A stretch of 64,000 bases of DNA from Sipunculus nudus (Eukaryota; Annelida; Sipuncula; Golfingiida; Sipunculidae): contig CM049322.1 of assembly GCA_026874595.1 (NCBI GenBank), forward strand, positions 36,019,840-36,083,839, written 5' to 3'. Made by a program: the position numbers and the translations under genes. Below are positions 26,101 through 38,960 of this stretch, piece by piece. Every line of letters starts with the position of its first letter. The stretch's first letter is position 1. Below the pieces are notes generated by a model. It searched no databases, was not told the DNA's origin, and saw nothing but the letters and a program-made list of their open reading frames with translations.

Positions 26101-27909
26101 TGACGAAGTAACCTAAAGAAACTACTCAGTGTAATATTTTATTGCCTTTCTCACGTAAAGTATGATAACGGTCCCCGAAATATTTCTCTGGGAATCACAT
26201 TTATGTTAAGACATTAAAATATAAAACAAAAAAAAATTGATAAGCGTGCGCTAGCCCCGTGTACAAACTATATAATGCTCCAGATCTTATATAGCATCGC
26301 CTTTCGGAAGACTTAAAATACTTTTTTTAGCATATATGTATCTTTAACAATAAAAAAGGTCTCAGCCGGCAATGGGACCAAGTTATAAATGATATCATAA
26401 TGTCATTTTGGGTTGGTTGAATAAAATACACTCATAAATATGTCTCCAAGAACTTATTGATTACTTTGGTTTACATGCTTTTAACTGGAATGGCTGAAGT
26501 ATGAGAATCACGTTGCTACTTAATTGATTGTCACTCAAGAGATACCTTATCCGTGTTTATTACGTTTCTCTCAAGGTACATGCATTCTGTCTTATTGAAA
26601 GTCTGAGAGCTGTCCTCTAACTAAGCGAGCCTGTGCTATTTTCCAATAAACAAAGTTCTAGCTAATGTTATTTTAATCACTTTCAGGAAATTTAAACGTT
26701 TATAACAGTACAAGTCTTTGACACAAGAAACACAGAGTATTACGCAAATGTAACAACCGTTAGCAAGTCAAACAAATTATAGGACAATTGCGTGACTGAT
26801 TTTTCGGTTGAATATATTAATACAGAAACCTCACAAATATAAAGTAAACCCCTGTTGGGTGACCAATCTTGAAAAGATGGCCTCATGAATGTAAGGATCA
26901 TCCAGATATCACGGACCCGGTACACTGCCTCTATCACAGAGCGAAAAGTTAGCTGCATTAACGGAGCTTAAACATATTTTTTAAAATTAATTTTTCTTAT
27001 CCTTACATATTTCTTCAAAGCTATGTTTTCCTCAATGTATTCTTAAATGCTGAAACAACCTTTAACATTAAAAAACATTTTGAATGAACACCAAATACCA
27101 AAAAAATAAAGAATCAATAAGACGATACACAGGACCGATTAAATGCCTCAAACATTAGTTAACTTAGTTTGGCGTCTTCCTATCAGAATATGCCAGTTAC
27201 CTCCTTTTCAACACACCGATGCTTCTAATTAGCTATGTTGAAAAATCCAATTGGATGAACAGCAAACACGTTCATGCTTACCGGGGGCCATATGCTAAAC
27301 CATGGACTTCCACATTTATCTATGTGACAATCGAACGAAAACATACAGTTCTCAGAATCAGGGAAATGGTTATCAATGATTTTTTGTTCTCTCATTATCA
27401 GATTTTTGAAAGAAACACACCATACAAATAACAATATACCATATGGCTAGGTTGGCCGATACTCTGTTCTTCACTTCTTACCTAATTTCTAGGCTGATAA
27501 TTACACAACCGGAGCCCGTGCTCCATGTCCATTTCATGTAGGAATCATTAAAAATTTGAAAGAGCCTAGTAAAGACTCTTTTCAGTTTCATAGATCACAA
27601 CATTTATAAGTTATTTGTCCTTATGTTCGACGCACCAGACAACGAAAGACCCTTGACTGAGGGTAGGACCTAGGAAAGGCCCGATCAGAAGAGTTGATTT
27701 TGCACCAAACTACAAAAAATATACTTAGACCTTGAGGTGTGGTATGTGGATAAAATCTATGATAACCTAGGGAAGGGTTATGCAAAGTAAAGTTCTTCTC
27801 TGCCACTGTTAATCATGGCTGCGCATTTATCCATTCTTATACACCTTCCTTGTTTAGCAGTAGTTTATTCTTTATATTCAATAGAAAACTTCTTAATGTT
27901 TTCTTTCAG
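23148..27909. other. Long intergenic stretch with duplicated flanking segments
   Basis: No functional gene recognised. Sub-segments have counterparts near other lectin units: 23680-24160 with 36240-36720 and 55560-55990; 24160-24720 with 41700-42250, 49100-49500 and 56000-56400; 24770-25000 with 43370-43570; 26410-26970 with 44340-44815; and 27230-27340 with 44990-45120 and 51850-51980. These are 3' and 5' flanks of duplicated lectin units in which the exons have mostly been lost. The open frame at 25843-26103 has no recognisable domain. Confidence 0.45.
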
Positions 27910-28072
27910 GTTCCTATTATCTAGGAAAGTCTATATCCCGCTTCATTTCGTCAATATAATCCTTACAGCCAAGGGCAACCCAGTTTCCCGGGGCTTCCGC
28001 ATGTAATGTTACAAGAGGGAGTTTGGTATGATGCAGACTTACCGAACGCCATGACTTATAGGTGAGGAGTGA
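27910..28072 (+). pseudogene. Relic of lectin last exon
   Basis: After a TTCTTTCAG acceptor, sequence related to the copy C and D last exons survives with a 5' deletion and frame breaks. It retains the run GGGCAACCCAGTTTCCC, the GTTTGGTATGATGC segment encoding W-Y-D, and the terminal GAGGAGTGA. The surrounding intron sequence (27390-27800) is colinear with that of copy D. No other exon of this copy was found. Confidence 0.65.
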
Positions 28073-29680
28073 TGTAATTATTCTTTGTGTATTAAGTAGA
28101 TAAAACATAAAAGTATTTAGCAGTATTCAAGTATTTTCCAGTCCAGTACTTAGGGAAACTTAGAACGGTAAACAAATAGTTTCATCGGTGGCTTTCTAGC
28201 TGATGTATATCACTAGCAACTGCCTATGTTTAAACCCGCATTATATTCAATAAATTTGTGAAGCATTCGTGTAACCATTTCACGATAAACATTAGAACAA
28301 AACATGTCATATAAAGTCAAGAAATGTGCCTTCATATTGACCATTTTTGTAATGTAACTCCATATTTGTCACGAATAAAGCTGTTCCTCTTTGAGGAACA
28401 TAAAGATATAGAATTCATGCATTATGTTAAGATTATGAAATCATAATTTTTTTATTCACTCTTATATGAACTGTATTTTCCTGTAAATGAAATGTACGCT
28501 TCAATTAAAATTTTCTCACAACAAGAGTTGATAACTAATTTTTTATAGTCTTCCTCATCATTTGCTATGAAACTAACTCATATCCATATGTTTAGTAAAG
28601 TAAGTATATATATGATTTTGGAGAACGTATGGCTAATTATAAATCGTTCTACAAAAGAACATTTCTCATTTTTGAGGGTGTTAAATGTATACAAGATATA
28701 AAGATGAACTGGCTCCTTTATTTTTATAAGCCATAAGGTTCTGTGCAATTCCGGTTCGCATGAAACCAAATGGTTAATTACAACATCCATTAATCGAAAC
28801 GAAAAAAAATAAATAAAAATTATAAAAAAAAATTGCCGTACGACTCATAAATGTTTATTATGCCGTTACTTTATCCTATAATTGGTAATTAGTACAGATT
28901 ACAGGATATATATCATATAAATACAGAGATACATATCATAAATGAACTGCGTATCCCTATTTAAAGTTCAGATTACCTTTTTTCATAACAGTACATAATC
29001 CTGCATGCAAACAAACCTGACTCTACAAAGCTTAAAACTTTATATTTAACATATGGTGAAGTGCCCTGATATCCATTTCAGTTACATCAGATTGATGTCA
29101 TATGTCCTTTTAAGCAGAAAAAGTGTATCACTTAGGGCAATTTAAGATTCAATTACCGCCGATACCTTAGGCCGCTTTAAACGCGTGCTTCATCAATAAT
29201 TTAAGAAAAACCTGCCCTGGATCGACTACCACTCAAGATCAATTTTCCTCCTAATGCAATAAGCCCCTGAATAAGGTAGTTATCCTCTTCGGTTATTATA
29301 TTTGAGTGTAATCCTTAGTCCTAAGCCACGCTTACCTTCAATGATGCGACTAAGAGGGATTTAAGATTTAGTCAACTACGTCAATAACTTAGCCAACTTT
29401 TTACGCGCGCTTTATCAATATTCTAAATAAGACTCTTACTGAATCGAATCCCTTTCAAGATCATCTTACTTCCTGATGCCAGTCGTCCCTGAATAAGGTA
29501 ACCTTTACTGCTGATTATTATATTTCCGTGTAACGATAGTCCTAAGCAACTCTTTTTCAACGGAATATTTTACCTTTGTTTTTTTCACCCATTGATCTTT
29601 AAATGTGTTGACATACATATATTGCGTGCAAGGGTTTCAAAGTATGTTTACATTATCTCGACTTGTTCAGTACCATGGCG
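28073..29680. other. Intergenic 5' flank of lectin copy F
   Basis: Colinear with the flank before copy E (19440-20700). Contains two tandem units of the upstream module (see 29170-29560). No gene seen. Confidence 0.45.
29170..29560 (+). repeat. Tandemly duplicated upstream module of lectin copy F
   Basis: Two related units of roughly 235 bp (about 29170-29330 and 29400-29560). Each carries a TCATCAATA/TATCAATA segment, TCAAGATCA, CCCTGAATAAGGTA, TTATATTT and AGTCCTAAGC in the same order. A single unit occurs before copies E (20270-20480) and H (52310-52520), and a two-unit version before copy G (45540-45920). Role unknown. Confidence 0.55.
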
Positions 29681-29702
29681 TATATTTTTAATGCAGTATT
29701 GA
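29681..29702 (+). promoter_or_regulatory. TATA-like conserved element of lectin copy F
   Basis: TATATTTTTAATGCAGTATT, 77-97 bp before the copy F start codon and the same as in copy E. Candidate core promoter. Confidence 0.45.
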
Positions 29703-29777
29703 CCAACTTCGCTATTCATGTTTAAGACGTCCATGTAAAGTGACATACAGAGCGCCAAAAAGCAGATACTAAAAATC

Positions 29778-31112
29778 ATGTGGACTGTGATCTGGTTATC
29801 ACTTCTGCAATATGTTGCAATTTCCTGTGGTAGGCATAGCGAAATCTATGGTATAAAATACCAGGAAGATATTTTTTAAATATAAATTAGTTTAAAGTTA
29901 GTTATGTGTTATGTGACATGCTGTTATACTAGTTCTTTAATGTGGAAACGTAATATACTCCTTTTTTGGAAACTTTTTTGAAGACTCGTTTCTCGCAATT
30001 TGTAAAGTATGTAGATAACTATTAATCAAATTCCTGGCAAAAAATACTCGAAAATGAGTACGGCCTCAGCATTGTACAACCACCACTTCTGTTTTTTTTA
30101 CCTTATTTATGTGAACTCTTTATAAAACTGCACTGCAACGTTAATAACTGATTTTTCTTTTAATAACTTCGTTAACTTTCTTTAGAAAACCTATTCAAGG
30201 ACCGTGTGAGACCTCAGGATTCAAATAAACATTGCACTTAAATTAACTTCGGCCATTCTACGTATGCAATTTTTATTTAATACAGGAAATATCGGGAAAA
30301 ATAAATATTACTTTCCTATGCAGAAGCAAACAAATGTCAAACGTACATAACTAAAGATAGCATACATAGATATTTGAACAACTGTTAAGAGTATTTTAAT
30401 TTTGATTCACAAGCGAACGGATCTCTGGTACAAGAATATATGCTGGGAGGAGGAAGAGGTAAATTTTTCAACGGCCTCGTGATCACAAGGGTTTATTTGA
30501 ACGGAGGCTATGACGCGATTGAAGAATGTGTCCAATGGTGTCTCTTCTACACATCCGGTCCTCCATGTGTAGCCGTTAATCTCAGTGAGCTAGGGGAATG
30601 TCAGCTTCTGGCGCCACTTCTATATCCGGGCAGTTCCACCTTCACGGAAACTATTGGTTGGTGGTCTATGAGAGCTACCTCTGGTATGTGTACTTATGTT
30701 TAAATAAAACATTCGATGTTTTAAATTTTATCGAAGGTGTAACTGGTAATACAATATAAGCATGCATTGTTGTAAATGCCGAAAACGTGTCTAACACTTT
30801 AACACGGACAGCATTGTGGAATCCATAATTAAAAAAAAAATAAGAATCTTCCAGAAAAAATATTTGATGGTTTTCTTTGAGAGCTACCTCTGGTAGGTGT
30901 ACTTATATATGAATTGAAACATTTGGTGTATAACATTTAATCGTAGGAATAATTTGTACTACCATATAATCATACATCTTCGTAAAGGCCGAAAATGTTT
31001 CTATCACCACGGTTATTATTGCAGAATCATTATGAAAAAATATTTTTATGAAAGAAAATTTTTATTATATATACGAGATAAGATTCCATGATGTAAGCCT
31101 GATTTTCCATAG

Positions 31113-31164
<52 letters not shown>

Positions 31165-34100
31165 GTAAACATGTAGTCAAAGTGGTAAAACCCTTGGCGC
31201 CCTCCGCTGTCGTCCTGAGTTTGGTTCCTGGTCAGGATATAGGAGTAGACTGTAGTGGCGGGTCCAAGGTCTTTAGTTTTATCCGGATTTTCCAGTTTCC
31301 TCCTGCCCAACACACTTACCAACGCCACCATTCGTGCCATGGAATTTACCTGTCGCTAGTTATTATAACTAGTTACACAATTAATCTTTGTATTATCATT
31401 AGTCTATGTATTGAGATGCTGACCATTACTGTTCATCTAACTTTATATAATTTTTTTAACTATTCTGCAGATTCCTAATAGTTTGGAATACACATGGCAT
31501 AGATACCGACCTGATCCAGTGTATTGTAGATTAGATTACTTTCTAGTTAACGATAGCTTAATCAACAGCATTAGTCAGCCTGGAATCGAAGCTGGATATA
31601 AAAGTGACCATTCAGTAATCACTATAAGTATTATAAAATCAGAACACAAGCATGGACCAGGCTTTTGGAAACTAAACTGCTCACTGTTTGACGATGATAC
31701 TTATATATCAACAGTAAAAGAATGTATAAAAACAACAGTTCTTAACAATAAAGAGACAAACTCAACACTACTGTGGGACACCTTAAAATGTCAAATAAGA
31801 GGTGAAACTATAGCTTATGCAGTATACAAAAAAAAATTAAAATCACAAAAAATGAAACATTTAGAAAAGATAATTTACGACTTACAAAATTTATTCAATA
31901 CAACAGGTGATACTAAAGACCGAGAAAATTGGAATGAAGCAGTGAACAAACATAGACAATTAATAGAAGAAAAAACAACGGGGCAACAGTGACATGTAGA
32001 ACCAAATGGTACTCAGAAGGAGACAAACCAACTAAATACTTTCCCAATTTGGAAAAAAGAAATTACAATCAAAAATCCATACTAAAACTTAAAGATCAAC
32101 ATGGTGAACTAATATCAGAACACAAAGATATTTTAAAAGAAGAAATACGATTTGATAAAAAAACTATATACAGCTAGAGAAAAGTTCAATAGCTCAAATA
32201 GAAATTTTCTTTCACCAGAATATCTTAAAACTCTGAATGAAGATGAAAAGGAATTATGTGAAGAAGAATTTAAAGAGGAAGATTTTAAATCTACAATTGA
32301 TTCAATGTCTCTCAATAAATTGCCAGGTCCTGATGGATTCCCAGTTCAGTTCTACATTCTGGGGGGGGGGGGGATTTAAAAGAACACTTTATAAATGCTA
32401 TTAATTATTCCTTTGAAACAGATTGTCTTCCAATAACTATGCGTCAAGGAGTTATATGCCTCATTCCCAAGAAAGGAAAAGACCAACTTTATTTGAAAAA
32501 CTGGCGCCCTCTCTCTCTTCTTAAAACAGACTATAAAATTGTAGCAAAAACATTAGCTAACAAACTTAAATTAGTTTGCCCATCCTTAATATACTCCGAT
32601 CAAACTGGATTCATGAAAAATAGGTATATTGGAGAAAATATTTTTTTAAAATTACAAGCATAATCTCTTATTTAAAAGAAATTAATAAAGGCGGTTATTT
32701 AATATCAGTAGATTTTGAAAAAGCATTCGACCAATTAGAATGGCCTTATATTCAAGACACTCTTCAAATACTCAACTTTGGAACTAAATTTAGGAAGTGG
32801 ATTAATTTATTATACAGCAACATTCACAGTTGTGTATTAAACAGAGGCTGGGCAACATAATTCTTTCCAGTTACCAGGATGTAAGGCAGGGTTGCCCCCT
32901 TTCCCCTTACCTGTTCATTTTGGCCGCATTAACATTAGCAACGGAAATAAGGAAGAACCGTAACATAAGAGGAGTAACAATAAATCAGAAGGAACATAAA
33001 ATCATACAATATGCCGACGATACAGTTCTAACCTTAACAGGGGGGCCTCTGTCAGTACAAGAAACCTTTAAAGTATTCTCTGATTTTGAACAAATATCAG
33101 GACTCAACGTAAATATAGAAAAAACAATAATAATGCCAATAACTGCTAATACGCAAAACCAAGATACCATAAAAAATCTAGGTTTACATTGGTGTACTAA
33201 TCCTGTAAAAATCTTAGGAATCTATATTCACCAAGAATGGAAAAAAATGATAGAGATCAACTATAAAGAAATCCTCAGTAAGATTAAAGTCATAATTAAT
33301 ACTTGGAGTAACAGAATGATGCCTCTTTCAGGTAGAATAACTATTGTAAAAACACTTATAATCTCTCAATTAACCTATTTATTCTTAGTCCTACCAAGTC
33401 CTCCAAACAATTATATTAAAGAGATTGAAAAATTAATATTTAAATTTATCTAGAACAACCGGCCAGATAAAGTTAAAAGATCTACAATCATTGCACCAAG
33501 AAATAAAGGAGGACTCAATTTGATTCATCTTCCATCGAACATACAATCTTTAAAAATTTCATGGGTTAAACGGTTCCTCCGTGGCCCTTAAGAAGATGGA
33601 TGGAGACAGATTATTAACGTACAATTTAAAAACCTTGGTTCAATTATTTTTAACTGTAACTTGAAAGAACATGACATACATAGCTTTAGTGACTCATGTG
33701 ATCCATTCTGGAAAGATGTGCTTCACCATTGGTGCAAATATAATTTTAACCAGACAGTTAAACCAGACGATATTCAATCACAAACATTATGGTATAACTC
33801 TCATATAAATGTTAACGATAAAGTAATTTTTTATAAGAAATTACATACTGCAGGTATCAATACTCTTTCTGACATAACAAAAAAAATCGGGTAATTATCT
33901 AGCATTTTTGACATATAAAGAATTCATTAACGAATACAAAGTTAGTACAAACTTTATAAAAAATATACTGTTTTATTGAACGCAATTCCAACTTGTTGGA
34001 AAAAAAGAGATAAAAAATAACCCTAGTCTAGAAGCACTAGAATATACAGTGGACAAAATAATAAATAAGAAAAATACGGCACGGTATGTATACCTAAATA

Positions 34101-35698
34101 TAATTGAATCTATCTACGTGAAACCAGAAAAACAAACAGGGAAATGGATTGGTGAAATAAGTTTACTAAATAAAAGAAAATGTCTTTAAGGCATTCAAAA
34201 ATATTGTCATGATTACTTTTTCAGAGAAACTAAGAATCTTTCAATTTAAATTATTACATAGGATTTACCACTTAATCAACTTCTTTACAAACTGAAAATA
34301 AGTCAAAGTGAACTTTGTTCTTTTTGTAAAAAGAAAAAAGAAACTTACTTACATATATTTTATCGCTGTGAGGTAACTCATAATTTATTAGTAACATTTA
34401 AGTGCTGGTTTAAAGACCTTGAACAACTTTTCAACTTAAGTAATACATTAACAGAAACAATATTAATACTCAACACCTCAGGCGACAGCTTACTGGATAC
34501 TCTATTATTGTAACTAAAACATTATATATATACATGTAAATGTAGAGGGAAATTACCAGTATTCTCTGTGTATAAAACATATGTCATACAAATTTATAAA
34601 ATTGAAGAACATATTGCAAGGACGAAAGGTAAAATGGTGACACATATTAAAAAGTGGAAAAACTTTCAAACCATACACATAGGAAACGAATTATACAGTA
34701 TAAAGAAAACACAATATTTACCCCACATTAAGAACATTTTTACTTTTGTTATGTTTCTTGTCATTTGTATTAGTATTTCTGTATGTTTTGTCACTGTCAT
34801 TACACTGTCACGATGTATAATGTACTTTGCTATATGTAACTTATGTTTATAATAAAAAAAAACTATTCTTCAGATTGTCCGTATCCAATGTTCATCCCGG
34901 GGAGTAACCATTGCTACCAGATTGAGGACCGACAGAATGGAACGTTCATTAACAGTTGGGTTTTCTGCTCAGGGAGGCCAGTGGCCATCCAGTCAGAATC
35001 AGAAAACTTATTTCTGACTGGTACTTTACGATTCTATGGTGAGCACATTACATAACTACCAAGTCAGTTGATTAAATTGGGCAGCAAGATTCGGAGTGTG
35101 TTGATATACTTGAAAATGAAAATGAAAGGATCGATGCCATTACGTTTTGGCCCGTATACTTTTGAGTAATAAAGTAAGTTATTTGCAAAGATAGTTAAAC
35201 ATATTTCACATATTGGTAACTTAAGTTCCTATGATTTTTTGTTTAATTTTTATATTTAACTAGAAAATGAAGTTTGTAAAATTGACAAGATATAAAGTTA
35301 CAAGTTGTAACTGTCATATTCATGTAACTTACCTATATTAATGTACTGCGTGGGTTTCAAATGACAGAGAAACATGGTGCCATTTGTTAGTAATGCGTAT
35401 GAGTGTCTGTTTGTCCACAACTTGACTCATATATAACAAAATGACCTGTCACTTTTGAAGCTATGTTATTATACCTCTTGCAGGCCTACAAAATCTAAGA
35501 TTCTGGACCTGTGGGATCTACACCAGATACTACGCTTGGTACATCCAGCCCTCTGACAGTTGGGTCAATATGACCTTCACAGCATGGGCTGAAGGTCACC
35601 CCAGTTCTCCAAGGCGCCCCTTTGTTAGTTTTCAAGGCGGCGATTGGTATGATTCGAACAACAATGAACGTCATTACTATATGTGTGAGTCAGAATGA
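29778..35698 (+). CDS. PAN/apple C-type lectin, copy F, intact across a LINE insertion
   Basis: Exons 29778-29829 (MWTVIWLSLLQYVAISCG), 30414-30683, 34874-35038 and 35484-35698 encode about 233 residues without a stop. Exon 2 starts after TTGATTCACAAG and has EECVQWC, CVAVNLSELGECQLLAP. Exon 3 has PMFIPGSNHCYQIEDRQNG. Exon 4 has LRFWTCGIYTRYYAWYI, TAWAEGHPSSPRRP and YYMCESE, with no Met-led open frame. Intron 2 is about 4.2 kb because it holds a SINE, a (TA)n tract and a 3.4 kb LINE. The LINE landed at the intron 2 3' splice site, and the duplicated target site restored an acceptor, ATTCTTCAG, so exon 3 is still spliceable. Its pyrimidine tract is now preceded by an A-run, which may weaken splicing. 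In this copy HPS replaces QPS in the lectin motif. Confidence 0.8.
31115..31159. repeat. (TA)n microsatellite in intron 2 of lectin copy F
   Basis: About 45 bp of alternating A/T immediately 5' of the SINE. A similar tract precedes the SINE in copy G. Confidence 0.9.
31170..31376 (+). mobile_element. tRNA-derived SINE in intron 2 of lectin copy F
   Basis: GTAGTCAAAGTGGTAAAACCC resembles a pol III A-box region and GAGTTTGGTTCCTGG a degenerate B box. The body has TTTTCCAGTTTCCTCCTGCCC and the tail GTCGCTAGTTATTATAACTAG. The CCGG/CAGTTTCCTCC body resembles the conserved central domain of metazoan SINEs; that resemblance is from memory. Confidence 0.6.
31458..31473 (+). repeat. 5' target-site duplication of the LINE
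   Basis: AACTATTCTGCAGATT matches 34861-34876 (AACTATTCTTCAGATT) with one mismatch. It contains the original intron 2 acceptor and the first three bases of exon 3. Confidence 0.85.
31474..34860 (+). mobile_element. 5'-truncated LINE, L1/Tx1-like, within lectin copy F
   Basis: Starts inside the C-terminal part of an apurinic endonuclease (RLDYFLVNDSL, SDHSVITI, GFWKLNCSL). It continues through KWYSEGDKPTKYF, NKLPGPDGFPVQFY, LIPKKGKD and NWRPLSLL to reverse transcriptase core motifs VDFEKAFD, RQGCPLSPYLF and YADD, and then to a CCHC-like segment C-x2-C-x7-H-x4-C near 34318-34373. It ends in an A-rich tail directly before the target duplication. The motif set fits the L1/Tx1 clade. The reading frame is broken by frameshifts and stops, so it is a dead copy. 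Confidence 0.85.
31483..33894 (+). pseudogene. LINE ORF2 remnant (endonuclease end, reverse transcriptase)
   Basis: Successive open segments in different frames: 31483-31992 (endonuclease C-terminus and linker), 31989-32177, 32152-32379 (start of the RT domain, ending in a poly-G run at 32361-32370), 32439-32663, about 32660-32830 (first catalytic aspartate, FEKAFD), 32830-33453 (YADD box and thumb) and 33661-33894 (C-terminal domain). At least four frame breaks separate them. The YADD and FEKAFD residues themselves are conserved. Confidence 0.8.
34861..34876 (+). repeat. 3' target-site duplication of the LINE, functioning as splice acceptor
   Basis: AACTATTCTTCAGATT. The CAG at 34871-34873 is the acceptor for lectin copy F exon 3. 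Confidence 0.85.
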
Positions 35699-36717
35699 TG
35701 TCATACGCATTGATCTAGTCTGTGAAAGATAAGTGCATTTCGCAGAAGTATTTAATACTTTGCTTAAGGGTAATACGGTAATGTGTTGTATGCCTTAGGA
35801 ATCTAGAATCTTAAGAAGAGGTGCATCAATATGACACCCTATCACTCGCATATGTTTGTGTAAAAGCCTGATTTAAATAAGATTAGGCTTTAGGTATTTT
35901 GGGATTACATTCAAAAGTGCAAAAGAAAAATATCTTGGAACAAAACATGTTTCATATAAAGTTATAGAAAAAGTATAAATAAACAACATGCCCTACTGAC
36001 AATGTTTATAATACATCACCATTTCTGTGAAGATTAACACGGAAACATGATAGCTTTTTGTAATTGAAAACTGTTTTAGTGTATATAATTCTTAGTTTAT
36101 GTTTATATTATGAAATCATATTTTTATCACTTTTTAGTGATAACTATTCGTCTCGAAAGGTTGAGGTTGTCTCACAGAAATAAAATGATAAAGCAGTAAT
36201 TAATATGCGAAGCCTTTAATCAGCTTTGTTGAAGTAAGAGAAAAATCGTTAAAATAAATATGAAGCATGTTCCTTCTGCTTTTGCAAATCCCTGTTTCAT
36301 TCTTATAATTTCGTTCATTGTGATATCAATGTAACATCTATTTACACATTGCTTAGTCCTTCAAGAAAACAAGTCTAATCATGTTGTATAAATAGAACAA
36401 TAACAGGAATTAACTGGAAACGTCTTTGACAATTAACGGACAATTACTCTATATATGCAACTCGGTATATGCATTTCTGAATCATATATGGCACACAAAC
36501 GAATGTACCTGTACAATACAGGCAGCTATATCGGCAACATCAGGACAGATATGATTATTTAATATTTTCAATGACAGAATTACGTATGCTAGAAAATTAA
36601 GAAACAAGTAACAAAAATAGTGCTTAAACAAAATAACTTTATATTGTAAACGAAGATGACGCCCCTTACCTGTGTATTGCATATGATAACTGCCAATAAG
36701 GACACCACTCGCCTGTA
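35699..36717. other. 3' flank of lectin copy F
   Basis: Homologous to the 3' flanks of copies E, G and H. AATAAA at 35978-35983 is a candidate polyadenylation signal about 280 bases after the stop. The segment is cut at 36721 by the LTR element and resumes at 41694. Confidence 0.5.
35978..35983 (+). terminator. Polyadenylation signal, lectin copy F
   Basis: AATAAA in the 3' flank, 280 bases downstream of the stop codon at 35698. Confidence 0.4.
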
Positions 36718-36721
36718 TTTA

Positions 36722-37126
36722 TGTTGTAGCCGAAATAATTAAAGGCACGCACATATAGCATTCATATACGAAAAATAAAAATAGTTGACGTAACGTGGTT
36801 TTAATCGTTATCATTTTACAAATGTTCGTTACTAAGCTTGCCAGTACCTGTGATGTGTGCTGTCTCATGATCCCTGACTGTCTCTCTCAGCACCTAAACT
36901 CAGGAAAATGTATAAAAAAACTGAACTGAAAACAAGGCAGGCTACTAAAACAAAAGAACGACGGTAAATAACCTGTTAAGAAAACCGCAACCTGTAAATG
37001 ACTGAAAACTGAAAAGGCGCATTGTAAAAAGGGTGACCAGATAGGAATCCTGAAACATATGAATGTAATGACCCATGGTGGCAAAACGAGACAATATTTT
37101 TTTTTTGACTGAGGTTAACTGCCACA
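36722..37126 (-). repeat. 3' LTR (left copy)
   Basis: Direct repeat of 41290-41693 with scattered substitutions and small indels. Shares CATTCATATACGAAAA, TTGACGTAACGTGGTTTTAA and GATCCCTGACTGTCTCTC. Confidence 0.85.
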
Positions 37127-37139
37127 TTCACCCCGCCAG
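37127..37139 (-). other. Polypurine tract of LTR element
   Basis: On the minus strand the bases just before the 3' LTR read GGCGGGGTGAA, a purine-rich primer site for plus-strand synthesis. Confidence 0.65.
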
Positions 37140-37357
37140 ACTTTAAATGTCGTCCCGACATTATGCATAAAAAGTCATGAGTCAATGTTAATGTTAATTG
37201 TTAGTTAAAAGTAATTTCTTAGTCTATAGGTACATGATGTTTATCATTACAGGCATAACAGTGATCATTCTTATATGTTTAATGACCACATAACAAACTG
37301 ATCATCATGATTAATTATCACAGACACGCAAACATGTACAGCTTATCGGGGTTTTTA

Positions 37358-37672
37358 TTACGTTAAACATGATATACACGGATATTTGATTCTGCGGAAA
37401 ATCCAATCACCCGTGCAGAACCATGCAGGTGCTCTTTTGGCGCGTGTGAACCGTCTCGGAAATTGACATGGTGACGTCACTGTGTCAAGTTCGCGCCTTT
37501 GGTCTTCGGAGGGACTCATTTCTTGATCAAGTGGTATAGCGGTTGACTGATCATCAACTGTAGGTGGGACAGATTCGTCAAAAATTAAACGTCGAGGAGA
37601 TACACCCAAGTCAATCGAAGTGTTTGGTGAGAACCGGAGGCTTCTAATTCGGTGTGGTTCAGAGGAAGGCAA
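37358..37672 (-). pseudogene. LTR element, C-terminal Pol tail
   Basis: Open frame ending shortly before the 3' LTR. It contains RRFTRAKRAPAWF, which resembles the basic R-x-S/T-R-x-R-x2-P tail that closes many Ty3/Gypsy Pol polyproteins. Confidence 0.5.
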
Positions 37673-38261
37673 ACGCTCAAATCTCCCGGATCATTGTCAA
37701 AATCACGCTGCTCAGCCGGTCCAGTTGAAGGCGTCCTATCATACACATGTATTTCAGATTCGGAATCAGAATCTGACTATTGGGAATCGGGGGTATTATT
37801 AACATTTCTGCTGGCTCTTGTGACTCTAGCAGGTGTTCACTTAGCGGTTTTACTTCGACACTCAGTTGATATGCCAGGTCTTAATTCACCTACAGGCAAT
37901 ATGTGATTTCTGTATAATACTCTAGCAGACCAATGTGAATTTTCTTTCTTTACAGAATACACTGGTATATCAGAATTTTCCTGATCCACTAACACATAAA
38001 TATCCGATTCCCACTTGTCAGCGATTTTCGCTTTACCTTTTCACGTGGAGATTTCTAACCAAAACTCTTTCTCCTTTTGGTAACCTGGCTCCTCATAAAA
38101 ATGCATTATAAGCTGCGCGCTGCTTGTTTTTTTATCAGCCTTTAGATTTAAAACAGTCTTATAAGCCTGATCTAATTTATCCTTTAAGTCGAAGTGAATT
38201 CAGTGTAAGTGTCATGGGGTTTCGTATCTAGAGTGGTATTTAGTACTAAATCTACTGGCAA

Positions 38262-38960
38262 TCAGGGCTGTCTACCAAACATTAGAAAGTACGAAGAATA
38301 CCCCCTGCTTTCATGCTTTGTACAATTATAAGCAGGGACTAAAGGAGCTCCATGCGCTTTCCAATCACTTTTCTGTGACGAATTGAGGGTGTCAAGCATA
38401 TTAAGCAAAATTTGGTTAATGCGCTCAAAGGTGCCATTACCCATTGGAGAGTAACGGGAAGTGCGTGATTTCTGCATTCCAGAAATATTTCACAGCTCTC
38501 TTATAATTGTGTTTTCAAAGGACCTACCTTGATCGCTGTACAGACGCTGGGGAAAGCCATAGTGAACAATGAAATTATTGAACAGGGCTAATGCTGTGTT
38601 TTTTGCGGTTTTATTTTTGGTAGGAACGGCCACTGAATAGCGAGTGAAGTGATCGGTCATCTCCAGTATGTTGTCAATGCCGCCCTTGGACGCTTCAAGT
38701 GTTAAATAATCTAGACAAAGGAGTTCTAATGGCTGCCATGTATGAATGGGTGTTAGAGGTGATTTTGGTTTTAAAGCCTTTCTCCGCGTACAACGACCAC
38801 AGGATCATTCATAAGCTTGGACATCGCGGCCCATGTGTACCCAGAAAATCCGTTCTTGGGCTAAACTCAACGTCCGATCGCGCCCGATATGACATACCTG
38901 GTCATGTAATCCAAAAAGAGCCATTTCACGCAGATGTTTCGGCAATACTAGCTCTTTAGT
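38262..38960 (-). pseudogene. LTR element integrase remnant
   Basis: Minus-strand translation shows the zinc-binding part (WVHMGRDVQAYE then C-x2-C), a PLELLCLDYL segment with the first catalytic aspartate, YSDQGRSFENTIIREL with the second, and then, after a frame change, SPMGNGTFERINQILLNML, where the conserved Asn-Gly and Glu of integrase lie, up to YFLMFGRQP. Stops and frameshifts interrupt it. Confidence 0.8.
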
